This document shows positions 31,049 through 40,608 of a DNA stretch of 64,000 nt, in pieces (within the stretch, counting starts at the first letter, position 1; every line of letters starts with the position of its first letter). The notes below the pieces were generated by a model. The model saw only the letters and a program-made list of their open reading frames with translations, ran no database searches and was not told the DNA's origin. The translations under genes were made by a program, and so were the position numbers. Source of the DNA: Moraxella sp. VT-16-12 (lineage in GTDB: Bacteria > Pseudomonadota > Gammaproteobacteria > Pseudomonadales > Moraxellaceae); assembly GCF_002224245.2 (NCBI RefSeq), contig NZ_NKHK02000007.1:1-64000 (forward strand), written 5' to 3'.

Positions 31049-31744
31049 ATGTCAAACCTTATCAATTTTAACTTTGAAAACAATCAAGTTCGCACTGCCA
31101 TTAAAGATAATGACAATGTGTATTTTTGCTTATCTGATGTTTTGCCAATTCTAGGCTTAGAAAGTCGTGCCATTAGCAAGTTTAATCTTGATGATAAAGG
31201 GGTGGAAAAACTTGCCACCCCTACCAAAGGCGGAATGCAAGAAGTTACTTTCATATCCGAACCTAACCTATACCGTGTCATCTTTCGCTCCAATAAGCCT
31301 GATGCGGTCAAATTCCAAAACTGGGTATTTAATGAAGTTTTACCATCCATCAGAAAAACAGGTAACTACAACACCAAGCCCACCAAGCTGACAGCCAAAG
31401 AAAAAGCAGAATGTTTAAACATTCTGATGGCGACCTTTGGTGATGTGTTATCCAAAGAAGCCAAAGAAACCATCTTAGTTACCACCACAGAAAATCTGTT
31501 AGGTTTGGATTTAAGGTATCGCCCACAGGTGCAAAAAACTTATTCTGCCACCCAGATTGGTGAAATGCTGGGCATTTCTGCTCATAAAGTTGGCAAATTA
31601 ACCAATGCACATCACCTAAAAACAGATGAATATGGGGTGTGGGTATTAGATAAATCTGCTCACAGTAGTAAACAATTAAGCAGTTTTCGTTATTACAATT
31701 CGGTTATCCCTGTCATACAAGCGTTGTTAAACAACAATCATTAA
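31049..31744 (+). CDS. BRO-N antirepressor-like protein
   Basis: 231 residues. BRO-N domain at about 5-110 ([16 protein letters not shown], then [20 protein letters not shown] and [14 protein letters not shown]). A C-terminal domain with a helix-turn-helix-like stretch follows ([20 protein letters not shown]). Known: phage BRO proteins act as antirepressors or DNA-binding regulators. The second Cas12a repeat promoter reads out of its leader. Confidence 0.9.
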   Translation: MSNLINFNFENNQVRTAIKDNDNVYFCLSDVLPILGLESRAISKFNLDDKGVEKLATPTKGGMQEVTFISEPNLYRVIFRSNKPDAVKFQNWVFNEVLPSIRKTGNYNTKPTKLTAKEKAECLNILMATFGDVLSKEAKETILVTTTENLLGLDLRYRPQVQKTYSATQIGEMLGISAHKVGKLTNAHHLKTDEYGVWVLDKSAHSSKQLSSFRYYNSVIPVIQALLNNNH

Positions 31745-31761
31745 GCCAATGGAGCATCATT

Positions 31762-32340
31762 ATGTCAACAGTAAACAAAGTAATCATTGTTGGTAGATTG
31801 GGTCAAGACCCAGAAGTTCGCCAATTTACCAATGGTGGCAAAGTCGCCAATCTATCCATCGCCACAAGCGAACGTTGGACGGATAAAAATACAGGTCAGC
31901 CCAAGGAGCAGACCGAATGGCATAAGGTGGTGCTATATAACCGCCTAGCAGAAATTGCAGAACAGTATCTATCCAAAGGTAGTTTGGTCTATATTGAAGG
32001 TAGCTTATACACCGAAAAATATACAGACCAGCAAGGCATTGAAAGGTATGTTGCCAAAATCAAAGCTCAGTCCATGACAATGCTTGGCGGTGGTCAAAAC
32101 CACCAACAAACAATGCAAGGACAGTATGGCACACAACAGCCAAGCCATCAAGGGCAACAGGGCTATCTGCAAGCTCAGATGAATAATCAGCCCATCGGTC
32201 AAGGTCAAGCCCCACAAGCCCAGTACTACCAGTCCATCAATGGACACCCAACCAATGTACCAATGGGGCAACCAATGGGGCAAATGGCAATGCCTACTGC
32301 CACATCAGCACAAGTGCCTGATGACGACATGCCATTTTAA
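31762..32340 (+). CDS. ssb: Single-stranded DNA-binding protein
   Basis: 192 residues. The OB fold is at about 1-105 ([18 protein letters not shown], then [20 protein letters not shown]). A Gln/Gly/Pro-rich linker follows and the end is the partner-binding tip DDDMPF. Phage SSB in a recombination operon with ERF. Confidence 0.96.
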   Translation: MSTVNKVIIVGRLGQDPEVRQFTNGGKVANLSIATSERWTDKNTGQPKEQTEWHKVVLYNRLAEIAEQYLSKGSLVYIEGSLYTEKYTDQQGIERYVAKIKAQSMTMLGGGQNHQQTMQGQYGTQQPSHQGQQGYLQAQMNNQPIGQGQAPQAQYYQSINGHPTNVPMGQPMGQMAMPTATSAQVPDDDMPF

Positions 32341-32519
32341 GATTCTCAACCTAAGCATTAGGCGGTAAGCTATGAGAGCCGTCATATCCATAGCTGTGTT
32401 TGATTGTGTTCCTAGCGGATAACACCAACAAGGCAAACACCGAGTGGCTCACGAGACGGGCTGATTTAAACCATCATCTGATTCATCTGATGAATAAATA
32501 ATAATTGGAGTAAAATGTT

Positions 32520-32783
32520 ATGTGTGATTGTCTTAATACCATACCACAATTAATCGCTAAAAATCTGCAAAATCAAGGGATTGATATACAAGGCATGCCT
32601 TATATTGCCAGTCGTGAGTGTTTTAAGGGTGATTTTTATTATTGTGCTGTCGCTCTTGAAACTGTCTTATTTCAAAAATACAAAAAGAGAAATGGTGAGA
32701 TTGGCACAAAGAAAGTCAAAAGACCTTTGATTCCTAAGTTTTGTCCGTTTTGTGGTGAGATATATGTTAAGGAGCAAAAATGA
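32520..32783 (+). CDS. Small protein with C-terminal zinc ribbon
   Basis: 87 residues. Cysteines at the N terminus (MCDCLN) and in the C-terminal CPFCGEIY suggest a zinc site. Basic middle KYKKRNGEIGTKKVKRP. GGAG lies ten bases before ATG 32520. Function unknown. The 180-nt leader before it has no clear feature. Confidence 0.75.
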   Translation: MCDCLNTIPQLIAKNLQNQGIDIQGMPYIASRECFKGDFYYCAVALETVLFQKYKKRNGEIGTKKVKRPLIPKFCPFCGEIYVKEQK

Positions 32784-33148
32784 ACCAAGATGACGAAAAG
32801 AAAAAAGAAGCAGTCAGCAATATGCTTGCTGGCTGGTTTGGCAAATGGGCAGATGCTGAGCCAACAAAACAAACACAATCATCTAACAATGGGTGGATTG
32901 GTACAGCCAAACAGCTACCCAAACCCGACCAGTTGGTCATCATTGCCGTGGATTTAGGCTTAGACACACCTAAAATCTGTCTTGGCAGTTATGCCAAAGA
33001 TGATACACCCATTACTGATGATGAAGGTAACACCTATTCGTACAGTCATTGGTGGAATGATGAAAATGATGATTTTATGTGGGAGTTTGGGGAAGTGAAG
33101 TATTGGCAACCATTGCCAGAGCCGCCAAAGGAGACAAAGCGTGGATAG
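32780..33148 (+). CDS. DUF551 protein
   Basis: 122 residues. The DUF551 pattern is clear: GWIGTAKQLPKPDQLVIIAV near residue 38, YSHWWNDE and the C-terminal VKYWQPLPEPP. DUF551 proteins are common in temperate phage early regions; function unknown. It overlaps the previous gene by 4 nt. Confidence 0.87.
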   Translation: MNQDDEKKKEAVSNMLAGWFGKWADAEPTKQTQSSNNGWIGTAKQLPKPDQLVIIAVDLGLDTPKICLGSYAKDDTPITDDEGNTYSYSHWWNDENDDFMWEFGEVKYWQPLPEPPKETKRG

Positions 33149-33353
33149 TATAACCGCTCAGAAATTTGCAGAAGTATATGGTATTGAAAAAATAAAACAA
33201 ATTATTACCAACTGTCCGCAAAATTGTGATGTGTACCGTGAATGTGTTGGCGATACCATCATTAGACAAATACCCATTGGGGTATTTCAAACTGTCTTAG
33301 TAACACTTGGACATGAACCTAACCCACCAATAAAGGAGATAACCAATGACTAA
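33141..33353 (+). CDS. Small early protein
   Basis: 70 residues. A helical N terminus (SITAQKFAEVYGIEKIKQI) and two central Cys (NCPQNCDVYRECV). It overlaps the DUF551 gene by 8 nt. Not recognised. Confidence 0.7.
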   Translation: MDSITAQKFAEVYGIEKIKQIITNCPQNCDVYRECVGDTIIRQIPIGVFQTVLVTLGHEPNPPIKEITND

Positions 33354-33744
33354 TCTACTAACCCCCCAAGAAGCTCTGCAAGCCTTGATTGATGGTCAAG
33401 ATATTGAGTTTATAGAACAAGATAGTGATGAGTGGTTTGCATTTAATGAACGCTTTGCTATTAAGTATTTATATAAAGAAAACCTATCCTTTCGTAAAGT
33501 AAAAAAGCAAGAAATGATTACGATTGGTGATGTGTCGTTCCCTAAGCCTTATCAAGGTGAGATGGAATATAACGAAATCTACCATGTCCCAAGAATAGAT
33601 TATAAATCGTTGTACAACAGCACACGTTGGGACGGTGGAGCAGAAGACCGTATGATGATGAGTAGGGGCTTGCTACACCTATCCAAAGAAAACGCCATTG
33701 CTCATGCTAAGGCTTTGATTCGGTTGAGTGGGGGTGAGATATGA
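33346..33744 (+). CDS. Unrecognised early protein
   Basis: 132 residues, GGAG before ATG 33346. N terminus TPQEALQALIDGQDIEF, middle KPYQGEMEYNEIYHVPRID, end LLHLSKENAIAHAKALIRLS. Phage proteins ending in a helix of this type (HLSKENAIAHAKAL) are common, but the family has no assigned function. Confidence 0.75.
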   Translation: MTNLLTPQEALQALIDGQDIEFIEQDSDEWFAFNERFAIKYLYKENLSFRKVKKQEMITIGDVSFPKPYQGEMEYNEIYHVPRIDYKSLYNSTRWDGGAEDRMMMSRGLLHLSKENAIAHAKALIRLSGGEI

Positions 33745-33956
33745 AAACCTACACAGATGGTAATATTCTTGTACAAGCCGAGTCTATGACAGACGTTGAG
33801 TATTTTCGTGAGTATGACGGTGATATGTCTTATCCTGATGACAACCCAAAGATGGGTATGTTTGTAATGCATGGTAATGCACTAACAATGCACTGGGCAT
33901 TTTACCCTGACCCTGATAATTTTTTTGCAAGATTTAAGGAGGTTAAAGATGAATGA
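33741..33956 (+). CDS. Small early protein
   Basis: 71 residues, acidic (YFREYDGDMSYPDDNPKMGM). Overlaps the preceding stop by 4 nt. Not recognised. Confidence 0.65.
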   Translation: MKTYTDGNILVQAESMTDVEYFREYDGDMSYPDDNPKMGMFVMHGNALTMHWAFYPDPDNFFARFKEVKDE

Positions 33957-34122
33957 ATTAAAACGCCTAAGATTACCACAGGTCATTGAAAAAACAGGTT
34001 GGAAAAAGACCACCATTTATGACAAAATCAAAAAAGGCGAATTTCCAGAACCAAAAAAGGATGGCAGAACAACTTACTGGTTGTCCACTGACATTGACAA
34101 CTGGATAGTAAGCCGATTCTAA
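33949..34122 (+). CDS. AlpA-family regulator / excisionase
   Basis: 57 residues from ATG 33949, which has AAGGAGG upstream. MerR/AlpA-type winged helix: RLPQVIEKTGWKKTTIYDKI then KKGEFPEPKK and a TTYWLSTDIDNWI end. Known: AlpA-like proteins act as excisionases or activate int. Its position opposite int, at the attachment end, supports that. Confidence 0.85.
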   Translation: MNELKRLRLPQVIEKTGWKKTTIYDKIKKGEFPEPKKDGRTTYWLSTDIDNWIVSRF

Positions 34123-34123
34123 A

Positions 34124-34157
34124 CCCCACCCCCATGCCTTATGGTGTGGGGGTTTTT
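34124..34157. terminator. Convergent terminator between alpA-like gene and int
   Basis: Stem of CCCC-CACCCC type with GGTGTGGGGG and a T-run on the plus strand. It overlaps the int 3' end and ends the rightward early operon. Confidence 0.6.
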
Positions 34158-35350
34158 AGTTGATAAATATAATCCGCCCACACTTGAAGCATTTCACGCC
34201 TTTCATCAAGCCATTGTACACGGTTATATGCCCTACCATTACTATCTCTTACCTGATGACCTAGTTGCATCTCAATCATACGATAATCGTATTTGAATTT
34301 CTCTTCCAAAAGCGTGCGAGCGATTGCCCGAAAACCATGTGATGTTTGCTCGCTACTGTCAAATCCCATACGCCTTAGTGCTTGATTGAGTGTATTTTCA
34401 GATAAGGGGCGAGCTTGGGTGATTGCACTTGGAAAAACAAGCTCGCTATATGGACGATATTCTTTCATTTGCCGTAAAATTTCTATGGCTTGATGTGATA
34501 AAGGACTGACCATTTGTACACTTGTAGATTTTTTGGTTTTATTAGGCATGTATGTCCAAGTACCATTATCCAAATCCACCTGCTCCCAGGTCATATATCG
34601 TATTTCGCCAGGACGAGCAAACATGAGTAGCAAAAACATCAAGGCTTGACGAGTAACGAAATAACCATGATAGCCGTCCATTGCACACACCAAATCCCCA
34701 AGCCTTTTTTCATCAAGTATGGCAGGGTTGTGGCGGATTTCTCCCATCTTAAACGCCCCTTTGAGATTGATGGCAGGATTAGTGTCGCTCCGTCCTGTTG
34801 CCACAGCATAGGTCAGGGTTTGATTAATTAATGAGCGTACTTTTTCAAGTTTGGCAAAATGCCCTGCTTTTTCAATCGGCTTTAAAACAAGCATTAAATC
34901 AGGTACAGTAATGTCTGATACAGCCTTATTACCAATGACCGCCAACAATTCATCTTGATAATTCTGCATTTTCTCTTGGGTTTTTGGTGAGTAATTTTTG
35001 GTTTCTAGCCATTCTCTAAATACAGATTTAAAATCATTTTTTAAGGCATTTTCTTGTTTTTGACGCTCCAATTCAAAATAAGTCTTGGGGTCAATGTTTT
35101 GGGCAAGTAGTTTGCGGCAATCTTGGCAAGCAATACGGGCATCTGCAAGCGATAAAACAGGATAATCACCTAATTTGTACATTTGAGATTTTGTTGTGAT
35201 GGGGTGTTTGTATTGCAAATACCAATATTTGCCCCCATTTGGAGTAATATTGATAACAAGTCCATTGCCATCATATAGGCGGTAAAGTTTATCTTTGGGT
35301 TTGGCTTTATCTATCTGTGTGCTAGACAGGGGCTTGGTTTGACGTGCCAT
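34139..35350 (-). CDS. int: Tyrosine-recombinase integrase
   Basis: 403 residues, P4/DUF4102-type. N-terminal arm-binding domain about 1-90 (KLYRLYDGNGLVINITPNGG). Catalytic residues: Arg246 (ARPGEIRYMTW), His338 and Arg341 (HGFR), His365 (LGHQ) and Tyr375 (GRAYNR). It integrates at the adjacent tRNA-Leu. Four 7-bp repeats lie in its upstream region. Confidence 0.95.
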   Translation of the reverse strand: MARQTKPLSSTQIDKAKPKDKLYRLYDGNGLVINITPNGGKYWYLQYKHPITTKSQMYKLGDYPVLSLADARIACQDCRKLLAQNIDPKTYFELERQKQENALKNDFKSVFREWLETKNYSPKTQEKMQNYQDELLAVIGNKAVSDITVPDLMLVLKPIEKAGHFAKLEKVRSLINQTLTYAVATGRSDTNPAINLKGAFKMGEIRHNPAILDEKRLGDLVCAMDGYHGYFVTRQALMFLLLMFARPGEIRYMTWEQVDLDNGTWTYMPNKTKKSTSVQMVSPLSHQAIEILRQMKEYRPYSELVFPSAITQARPLSENTLNQALRRMGFDSSEQTSHGFRAIARTLLEEKFKYDYRMIEMQLGHQVRDSNGRAYNRVQWLDERREMLQVWADYIYQLKTPTP

Positions 35351-35410
35351 AACAGTATGCCCTTTTTAAAAACAACAGTATGAGTACGATATACTGTTAA
35401 TTGTACTGTT
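35351..35410. repeat. Four AACAGTA/TACTGTT sites upstream of int
   Basis: AACAGTA at 35351-35357 and 35374-35380, and the inverted TACTGTT at 35392-35398 and 35404-35410. They could be integrase arm sites, excisionase sites or an int operator. Confidence 0.55.
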
Positions 35411-35465
35411 ATTATTGACGGATTGCAACGAACTTTAACGGACATAAGCGGAATTATAAACAATA

Positions 35466-35501
35466 AAAAACCCTTGAAATTTAGTATCTTCAAGGGTTTT
35501 T
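35466..35501. terminator. Perfect hairpin terminator between tRNA-Leu and int
   Basis: AAAAACCCTTGAA (35466-35478) pairs fully with TTCAAGGGTTTTT (35489-35501). Bidirectional; it ends tRNA transcription before int. Confidence 0.8.
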
Positions 35502-35532
35502 GAACTTTAATAAACTTCTACGGAAGTTTAGA

Positions 35533-35619
35533 TGGTACCAGTGGTCGGACTCGAACCGACACGCTTTTAAGGGCAACGGATTTTGAATCCGTCGTGTCTA
35601 CCAATTTCACCACACTGGC
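35533..35619 (-). tRNA. tRNA-Leu(CAA)
   Basis: 87 nt with encoded CCA. Anticodon loop TTCAAAA gives CAA, which reads UUG. The long variable arm expected for tRNA-Leu is present, and the T arm contains GGTTCGAGTCC. It is the likely prophage insertion site. Confidence 0.95.
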
Positions 35620-35731
35620 ATGATTGGTTAGCTGATTTGCTATGGGTGCGTATTATATAGGATTTTTGGATTTAGTCAAGTAGCTTTGTATCAAATAACA
35701 AAAAAATATTTTAAGACATTGATTTTTAAGG

Positions 35732-37141
35732 TCAATCTACCAACTCAAACGCCCTTTGTAATGCATCATCTAGCCTATCTGCTGCCATAATCACAATATT
35801 GGCAAAATTTTTATCGCCCGCTTTGGGAGCATTGGCTTTGGGAATGATGGCGTGTGTAAAGCCATGTTTCATCGCTTCTTTTAGGCGTTCTTGACCATTT
35901 GGCACAGGTCTGATTTCTCCTGACAATCCCACTTCACCAAAGACACATAAGCGAGCGGGCAAGGGTTTTTCTTTAATGCTAGATGCACACGCCAAAAGCA
36001 CCGCCAAATCTGAGCCTGTCTCCATCACTTTAACACCGCCCACCACATTGACATAAACATCTTGACCACTGGTATGAATGCCGCCATGCCGATGCATGAC
36101 CGCCAAAAGCATGGCAAGTCTTTGATAGTCAAGCCCCAATGCCATACGCCGTGGCTGACCTTGGCTATCGTCCACCAACGCTTGCACTTCCACCAACAAA
36201 GGACGAGTGCCTTCGCGACTGACCATCACTACAGAGCCAGCAATTGGTTTTTCATAACGACTCAAAAATATCGCCGATGGGTTGGCAACTTCTTTAAGTC
36301 CCGTGTCAGTCATGCCAAAAATTCCCAGCTCATTGACCGCTCCAAAACGGTTTTTGACCGCACGAATCATACGAAAACGACTATCGCTCTCACCTTCAAA
36401 ATAAAGCACCGTATCCACCATGTGTTCAAGCACCCTAGGCCCTGCCAACGCCCCTTCTTTGGTAACATGACCCACCAAAAACATCGCCGTGCCTGTTTGT
36501 TTGGCATAACGCGTCAAAACGGCGGCAGACTCTCGGATTTGAGCCACGCCCCCAGGGGCAGATTGTATGACATCAGTAAATAAGGTCTGAATAGAGTCAA
36601 TCACCACCACCGCAGGCTGTTCACTGGCAAGTGCCAAACAAATGGTCTCAACATTGGTTTCGGCAAGCACTCGCAAGCGGTCAGTTGGTAGTCCCAAACG
36701 CACCGCACGCATGGCAACTTGTGATAGACTTTCTTCACCGGTGATATAAAGTGCTGAACCTGCCAACGAGTCAGAGCTTACCATATTGATGGCGGTTTGC
36801 AATAAAATGGTGGATTTACCAATGCCAGGGTCGCCCCCAATCAGCACCACCGAACCTGCCACCAATCCGCCACCTAACACACGGTCAAATTCACCCAAAC
36901 CTGTGGGCATACGGGTTTCTAGTGAAAATCCCACATGAGAAAGTGTCATTACCGCCGAGCTGTCGCCTGCATAATTGGTGCTTTTGGAGGTAGATTTTGA
37001 GCTTGTTTTTTTGTGGTGGGGCATGGCAACATTTGGTGCTTCGACCAAAGTGTTCCATTCGCCGCAGTCAGCACATTGCCCTGACCACTTGCCATAATTT
37101 GCCCCACAGGATTGACAGACGTATGATGATTTTTTTGCCAT
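35732..37141 (-). CDS. radA: DNA repair protein RadA
   Basis: 469 residues from ATG 37141 (MAKKSS). N-terminal C4 zinc finger (CQSCGANYGKWSGQCADC), Walker A GDPGIGKST near residue 95, the RadA motif KNRFG, and a C-terminal Lon protease-like domain. RadA is a branch-migration helicase in recombination. No SD is evident. First host gene beyond the tRNA. Confidence 0.96.
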   Translation of the reverse strand: MAKKSSYVCQSCGANYGKWSGQCADCGEWNTLVEAPNVAMPHHKKTSSKSTSKSTNYAGDSSAVMTLSHVGFSLETRMPTGLGEFDRVLGGGLVAGSVVLIGGDPGIGKSTILLQTAINMVSSDSLAGSALYITGEESLSQVAMRAVRLGLPTDRLRVLAETNVETICLALASEQPAVVVIDSIQTLFTDVIQSAPGGVAQIRESAAVLTRYAKQTGTAMFLVGHVTKEGALAGPRVLEHMVDTVLYFEGESDSRFRMIRAVKNRFGAVNELGIFGMTDTGLKEVANPSAIFLSRYEKPIAGSVVMVSREGTRPLLVEVQALVDDSQGQPRRMALGLDYQRLAMLLAVMHRHGGIHTSGQDVYVNVVGGVKVMETGSDLAVLLACASSIKEKPLPARLCVFGEVGLSGEIRPVPNGQERLKEAMKHGFTHAIIPKANAPKAGDKNFANIVIMAADRLDDALQRAFELVD

Positions 37142-37312
37142 AATAATACTGTTAAAATTTTTGGTCATTGTAAAGGGTTATATGCCTTTTTACAAATGCT
37201 TTTTTAAACCCATCAAACATAAATCAAGTCTCCATCAGACGACATTCAAAGCAGTTGCTAGAAAAACAAAGACATGATATAAATCAAGTTAATTAATTAA
37301 AAAGGCAAAGAT

Positions 37313-37924
37313 ATGACCATTTTAGACCAACTCATCAATCTTATGCTGGAAAAAGTAGAAGTAGTAACAGTTCCCAAGCAAGAGCTAGATGATTTTTTAT
37401 CGCAAAACAATATTGATATTTGTGATGAACATTATCAGTTTTTATTAAAATATGGGAATAGTGGGTTTTTAAAAAGTGATTTTGGAGATTTAAGTTTTTT
37501 AGAGTTTAAAGACTACTATTTAGATAATGAAATTCTTGATGATATGAAATTACCAAATGGATATAATTATATTGGCATGGATTTTTACGAAAATTCTTTA
37601 TGTAAAGACCCAAATGAAAGTCAGTTGTATTCATTTGGATATGGTGAATTGAATATACCTTTTGACTATAATGGACTTAAAGAGCTGTTGTTTTGTAGTT
37701 TATTTTTTCATATAGATTGTGATGAATGTTTTGAATATTATGAAAATAATATAAAAATAAATGATATTAATGAATTTAAAGAAAAATATTTTAAATATGA
37801 AATAAAATATATTGATACCCATGAAATATATTTTTTTAAAGACAGTCAATTGATTATCTGTGATGACAAATTTTATCGTTACCATATCTATGGTGGTGGT
37901 ATTTTAGATAAAGTGATTTTATGA
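37313..37924 (+). CDS. SMI1/KNR4 (SUKH)-like protein
   Basis: 203 residues, rich in Asp, Phe, Tyr, Ile and Asn, noticeably AT-rich compared with neighbours. The core DEHYQFLLKYGNSGFL and the YENSLCKDPNESQLYSFGYG region fit SUKH immunity-like proteins. Known: SUKH proteins often neutralise polymorphic toxins. No toxin gene is next to it. Possible acquired or orphan immunity gene. Confidence 0.65.
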   Translation: MTILDQLINLMLEKVEVVTVPKQELDDFLSQNNIDICDEHYQFLLKYGNSGFLKSDFGDLSFLEFKDYYLDNEILDDMKLPNGYNYIGMDFYENSLCKDPNESQLYSFGYGELNIPFDYNGLKELLFCSLFFHIDCDECFEYYENNIKINDINEFKEKYFKYEIKYIDTHEIYFFKDSQLIICDDKFYRYHIYGGGILDKVIL

Positions 37925-38023
37925 TATAAAACGATAAAATTTTACCAATTACATCAAAAAACCGACCTATTTTCATTATTTTTAATAAAATCATGTTAAA
38001 ATAACCTATTTTAGGAAAATCCT

Positions 38024-38566
38024 ATGTACCCATTTTTACGCCTTACCAAAACTTTGCTCAAAAGCTCGCTTGATTTTAAAAAGGGCAACACACTTAGCCT
38101 GCACGATACGGCAGAATTTTATTTTACTGCTCGTTTTAATGACATTGACAACTTTCTTGAAATGAACAATGGGCGGATTTTTACACTATTTGACCTTGGT
38201 CGTACTGATTTTGCCATTCGCACAGGTTTGGGCAAAAAACTGCTACAAAAGCGATGGGGCTTGGTAGTGGCAGGCAGCACCATTCAATACCGTAAGCGTA
38301 TCCGTGCCTTTGATAAAGTGGTCATGAAAACACGTGTGGCTGCCATTGATGAGCGGTGGTTTTATATTGAGCAAACGATGTGGGTTAATCACAAATGCAC
38401 CTGCCACGCCCTACTACGCACCGCGGTTACCAACATCAAAACAGGCAAAGTGATTGACACCAATCAAGTCATGCAAAGTTTGGGTTATCATGATATTAGC
38501 CTGCCACCTGATGAATGGGTGCAAGCATGGATAGATGCCGATAAATTGCGTCCATTTCCACATTGA
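38024..38566 (+). CDS. Hot-dog fold thioesterase-like protein
   Basis: 180 residues of the 4HBT/THEM6 type: FTARFNDIDNFLEMNNGRIF, then VAGSTIQYRKRIRAFDKV. GGA lies before ATG 38024. Acyl-CoA thioesterase activity is plausible by family; the substrate is unknown. Confidence 0.78.
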   Translation: MYPFLRLTKTLLKSSLDFKKGNTLSLHDTAEFYFTARFNDIDNFLEMNNGRIFTLFDLGRTDFAIRTGLGKKLLQKRWGLVVAGSTIQYRKRIRAFDKVVMKTRVAAIDERWFYIEQTMWVNHKCTCHALLRTAVTNIKTGKVIDTNQVMQSLGYHDISLPPDEWVQAWIDADKLRPFPH

Positions 38567-38737
38567 TATAAATTTTGAAAATATATTTATTTTTAAAAAA
38601 AATAAATATTACAATTTGTATCAAAATATGATTTAATAGCCCCATTTTTTAAATTCTGCTAATATATGTGTTGGTTTTTTGTATTTAAACCAAATCACAC
38701 CTTTTGGCAGGTCAATATTAAAGTAGCGAGATTTCTC

Positions 38738-40573
38738 ATGACCGCAATTACTGCCCCTGATTTTGTAAAACATCAAGCTCTTATCAACTGGGTCGCCCAA
38801 ATTGCCGAGCTTACCAAACCCGCCCGCATTGAGTGGTGCGATGGCTCACAAGAAGAATATGACCGCCTTATCAAGCTGATGATTGATAATGGCACGATGG
38901 TTAAACTTAATCAAGAAAAACACCCTGATTCTTATTTGGCATTTTCTGACCCATCAGATGTGGCTCGTGTTGAAGACCGCACCTTTATTTGTAGTGAAAA
39001 ACAAATTGATGCTGGGGCAACCAACAACTGGCAAGCTCCTGATGAAATGCGTGCCATCTTAAATGACAAATTTGATGGCTGTATGGCAGGTCGTACCATG
39101 TATGTGGTGCCATTTAGCATGGGTCCTTTGGGCAGCCATATCGCTCACATTGGCGTTGAGCTAACCGATAGTCCTTATGTGGTGGTCAGCATGCGTAAAA
39201 TGGCTCGCATGGGTAAAGCGGTTTATGAGGTTTTAGGTACCGATGGTGAGTTTGTGCCTTGCGTGCATTCAGTGGGCAAACCTTTGGCAGATGGTGAAAA
39301 AGATGTTGCTTGGCCATGCAATGATGATAAATACATCGTGCATTTTCCAGAAACTCGTGAAATTTGGTCATACGGTTCAGGCTATGGTGGTAATGCCCTA
39401 CTTGGCAAAAAGTGTCTGGCCTTGCGTATCGCTTCTGTGATGGGTCGTGAACAAGGTTGGCTTGCTGAGCATATGCTGATTTTGGGCGTAACCAACCCCC
39501 AAGGCAAAAAACACTATGTGGCAGCCGCTTTCCCATCAGCGTGCGGTAAAACCAACTTTGCCATGCTCATTCCACCAACAGGCTATGAAGGCTGGAAAGT
39601 AGAAACGGTGGGCGATGACATTGCTTGGATTAAACCATCAGCCGATGGCAAGCTCTACGCCATTAACCCAGAAGCAGGATTTTTTGGTGTCGCCCCAGGC
39701 ACTAACACCAAAACCAACTCCAACTGTATGTCATCCCTATCATCTGATGTGATTTATACCAATGTGGCGGTTACCGAAGACGGTGAAGTATGGTGGGAAG
39801 GCAAAACCAAAGAAACTCCTGCCAATCTTACCAACTGGAAAGGTCAAAAACACGACCCAAACAGTGGCGAGAAAGCATCTCACCCCAACGCTCGCTTTAC
39901 TGTATCAGCATCTCAATGCCCATCAATCGACCCTGATTGGGAAAATCCAGAAGGTGTGCCAATCTCTGCCTTTATCTTTGGTGGTCGCCGTGGTGATACC
40001 GTTCCTTTGGTAAGTGAAGCGGTCGATTGGGTGGATGGTGTATACAAAGCTGCTACTATGGGTAGTGAAACTACTGCAGCAGCCGTTGGTGCACAAGGCG
40101 TGGTACGCCGTGACCCCTTTGCGATGTTACCTTTTGCTGGCTACAACATGGCAGACTATTTTAGTCATTGGCTGGATATGGGTGAAAAAGTTGGTAAAAT
40201 TGCCCAAGAAAATGGCAACACCCTACCCAAAATCTTTAATGTCAATTGGTTTAGGAAAGATGGCGAAGGTAATTTTGTGTGGCCGGGTTTTGGACAAAAC
40301 ATGCGTGTGCTTGAATGGATTATTGGTCGCTGTGAAGGCAATGCCAATGCGGTTGCCACCCCAGTTGGTCTGGTGCCAACCTATCAAGATTTAAATTGGA
40401 CAGCCATTGATTTTAGCCAAGATGACTTTGATACTGTTACTCATTTAAACAAAGATGAGTGGATTAAAGAGCTTGCTAGCCACAAAGAGTTGTTTGATAA
40501 ACTTGGTGAGCGTATGCCACAAGAGCTGATTGACCATGCTGATAAGCTCTTGGCACAAATTCAAGCCATGTAA
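38738..40573 (+). CDS. pckG: GTP-dependent phosphoenolpyruvate carboxykinase
   Basis: 611 residues from ATG 38738, the usual family length. The P-loop with the active cysteine is [12 protein letters not shown] (Cys269). It converts oxaloacetate and GTP to phosphoenolpyruvate and starts gluconeogenesis. This fits a Moraxella lifestyle on organic acids. The longer upstream frame has no family match. A strong terminator follows. Confidence 0.96.
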   Translation: MTAITAPDFVKHQALINWVAQIAELTKPARIEWCDGSQEEYDRLIKLMIDNGTMVKLNQEKHPDSYLAFSDPSDVARVEDRTFICSEKQIDAGATNNWQAPDEMRAILNDKFDGCMAGRTMYVVPFSMGPLGSHIAHIGVELTDSPYVVVSMRKMARMGKAVYEVLGTDGEFVPCVHSVGKPLADGEKDVAWPCNDDKYIVHFPETREIWSYGSGYGGNALLGKKCLALRIASVMGREQGWLAEHMLILGVTNPQGKKHYVAAAFPSACGKTNFAMLIPPTGYEGWKVETVGDDIAWIKPSADGKLYAINPEAGFFGVAPGTNTKTNSNCMSSLSSDVIYTNVAVTEDGEVWWEGKTKETPANLTNWKGQKHDPNSGEKASHPNARFTVSASQCPSIDPDWENPEGVPISAFIFGGRRGDTVPLVSEAVDWVDGVYKAATMGSETTAAAVGAQGVVRRDPFAMLPFAGYNMADYFSHWLDMGEKVGKIAQENGNTLPKIFNVNWFRKDGEGNFVWPGFGQNMRVLEWIIGRCEGNANAVATPVGLVPTYQDLNWTAIDFSQDDFDTVTHLNKDEWIKELASHKELFDKLGERMPQELIDHADKLLAQIQAM

Positions 40574-40580
40574 CCCAACA

Positions 40581-40608
40581 AAAATACCCCAAATTGGGGT
40601 ATTTTTTT
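40581..40608. terminator. pckG terminator
   Basis: AAAATACCCC (40581-40590) pairs with GGGGTATTTT (40596-40605), followed by T. It also ends the convergent transglycosylase gene. Confidence 0.8.

Larger units (their letters stand above)
1..35570. mobile_element. Lambda-like siphovirus prophage, left end outside the window
   Basis: Seen: a contiguous set of head, tail, replication, lysogeny and integration genes ends with a tyrosine integrase beside the 3' end of a tRNA-Leu gene. Known: lambdoid integrases commonly recombine at tRNA 3' ends. Inferred: the right attachment site lies within about 35533-35570, in the tRNA 3' half. The exact border is not visible because the second att copy is left of the window. 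No holin or endolysin is seen, so the lysis cassette should also lie to the left. Gene order resembles lambda and HK97 for the head and tail. Confidence 0.95.
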
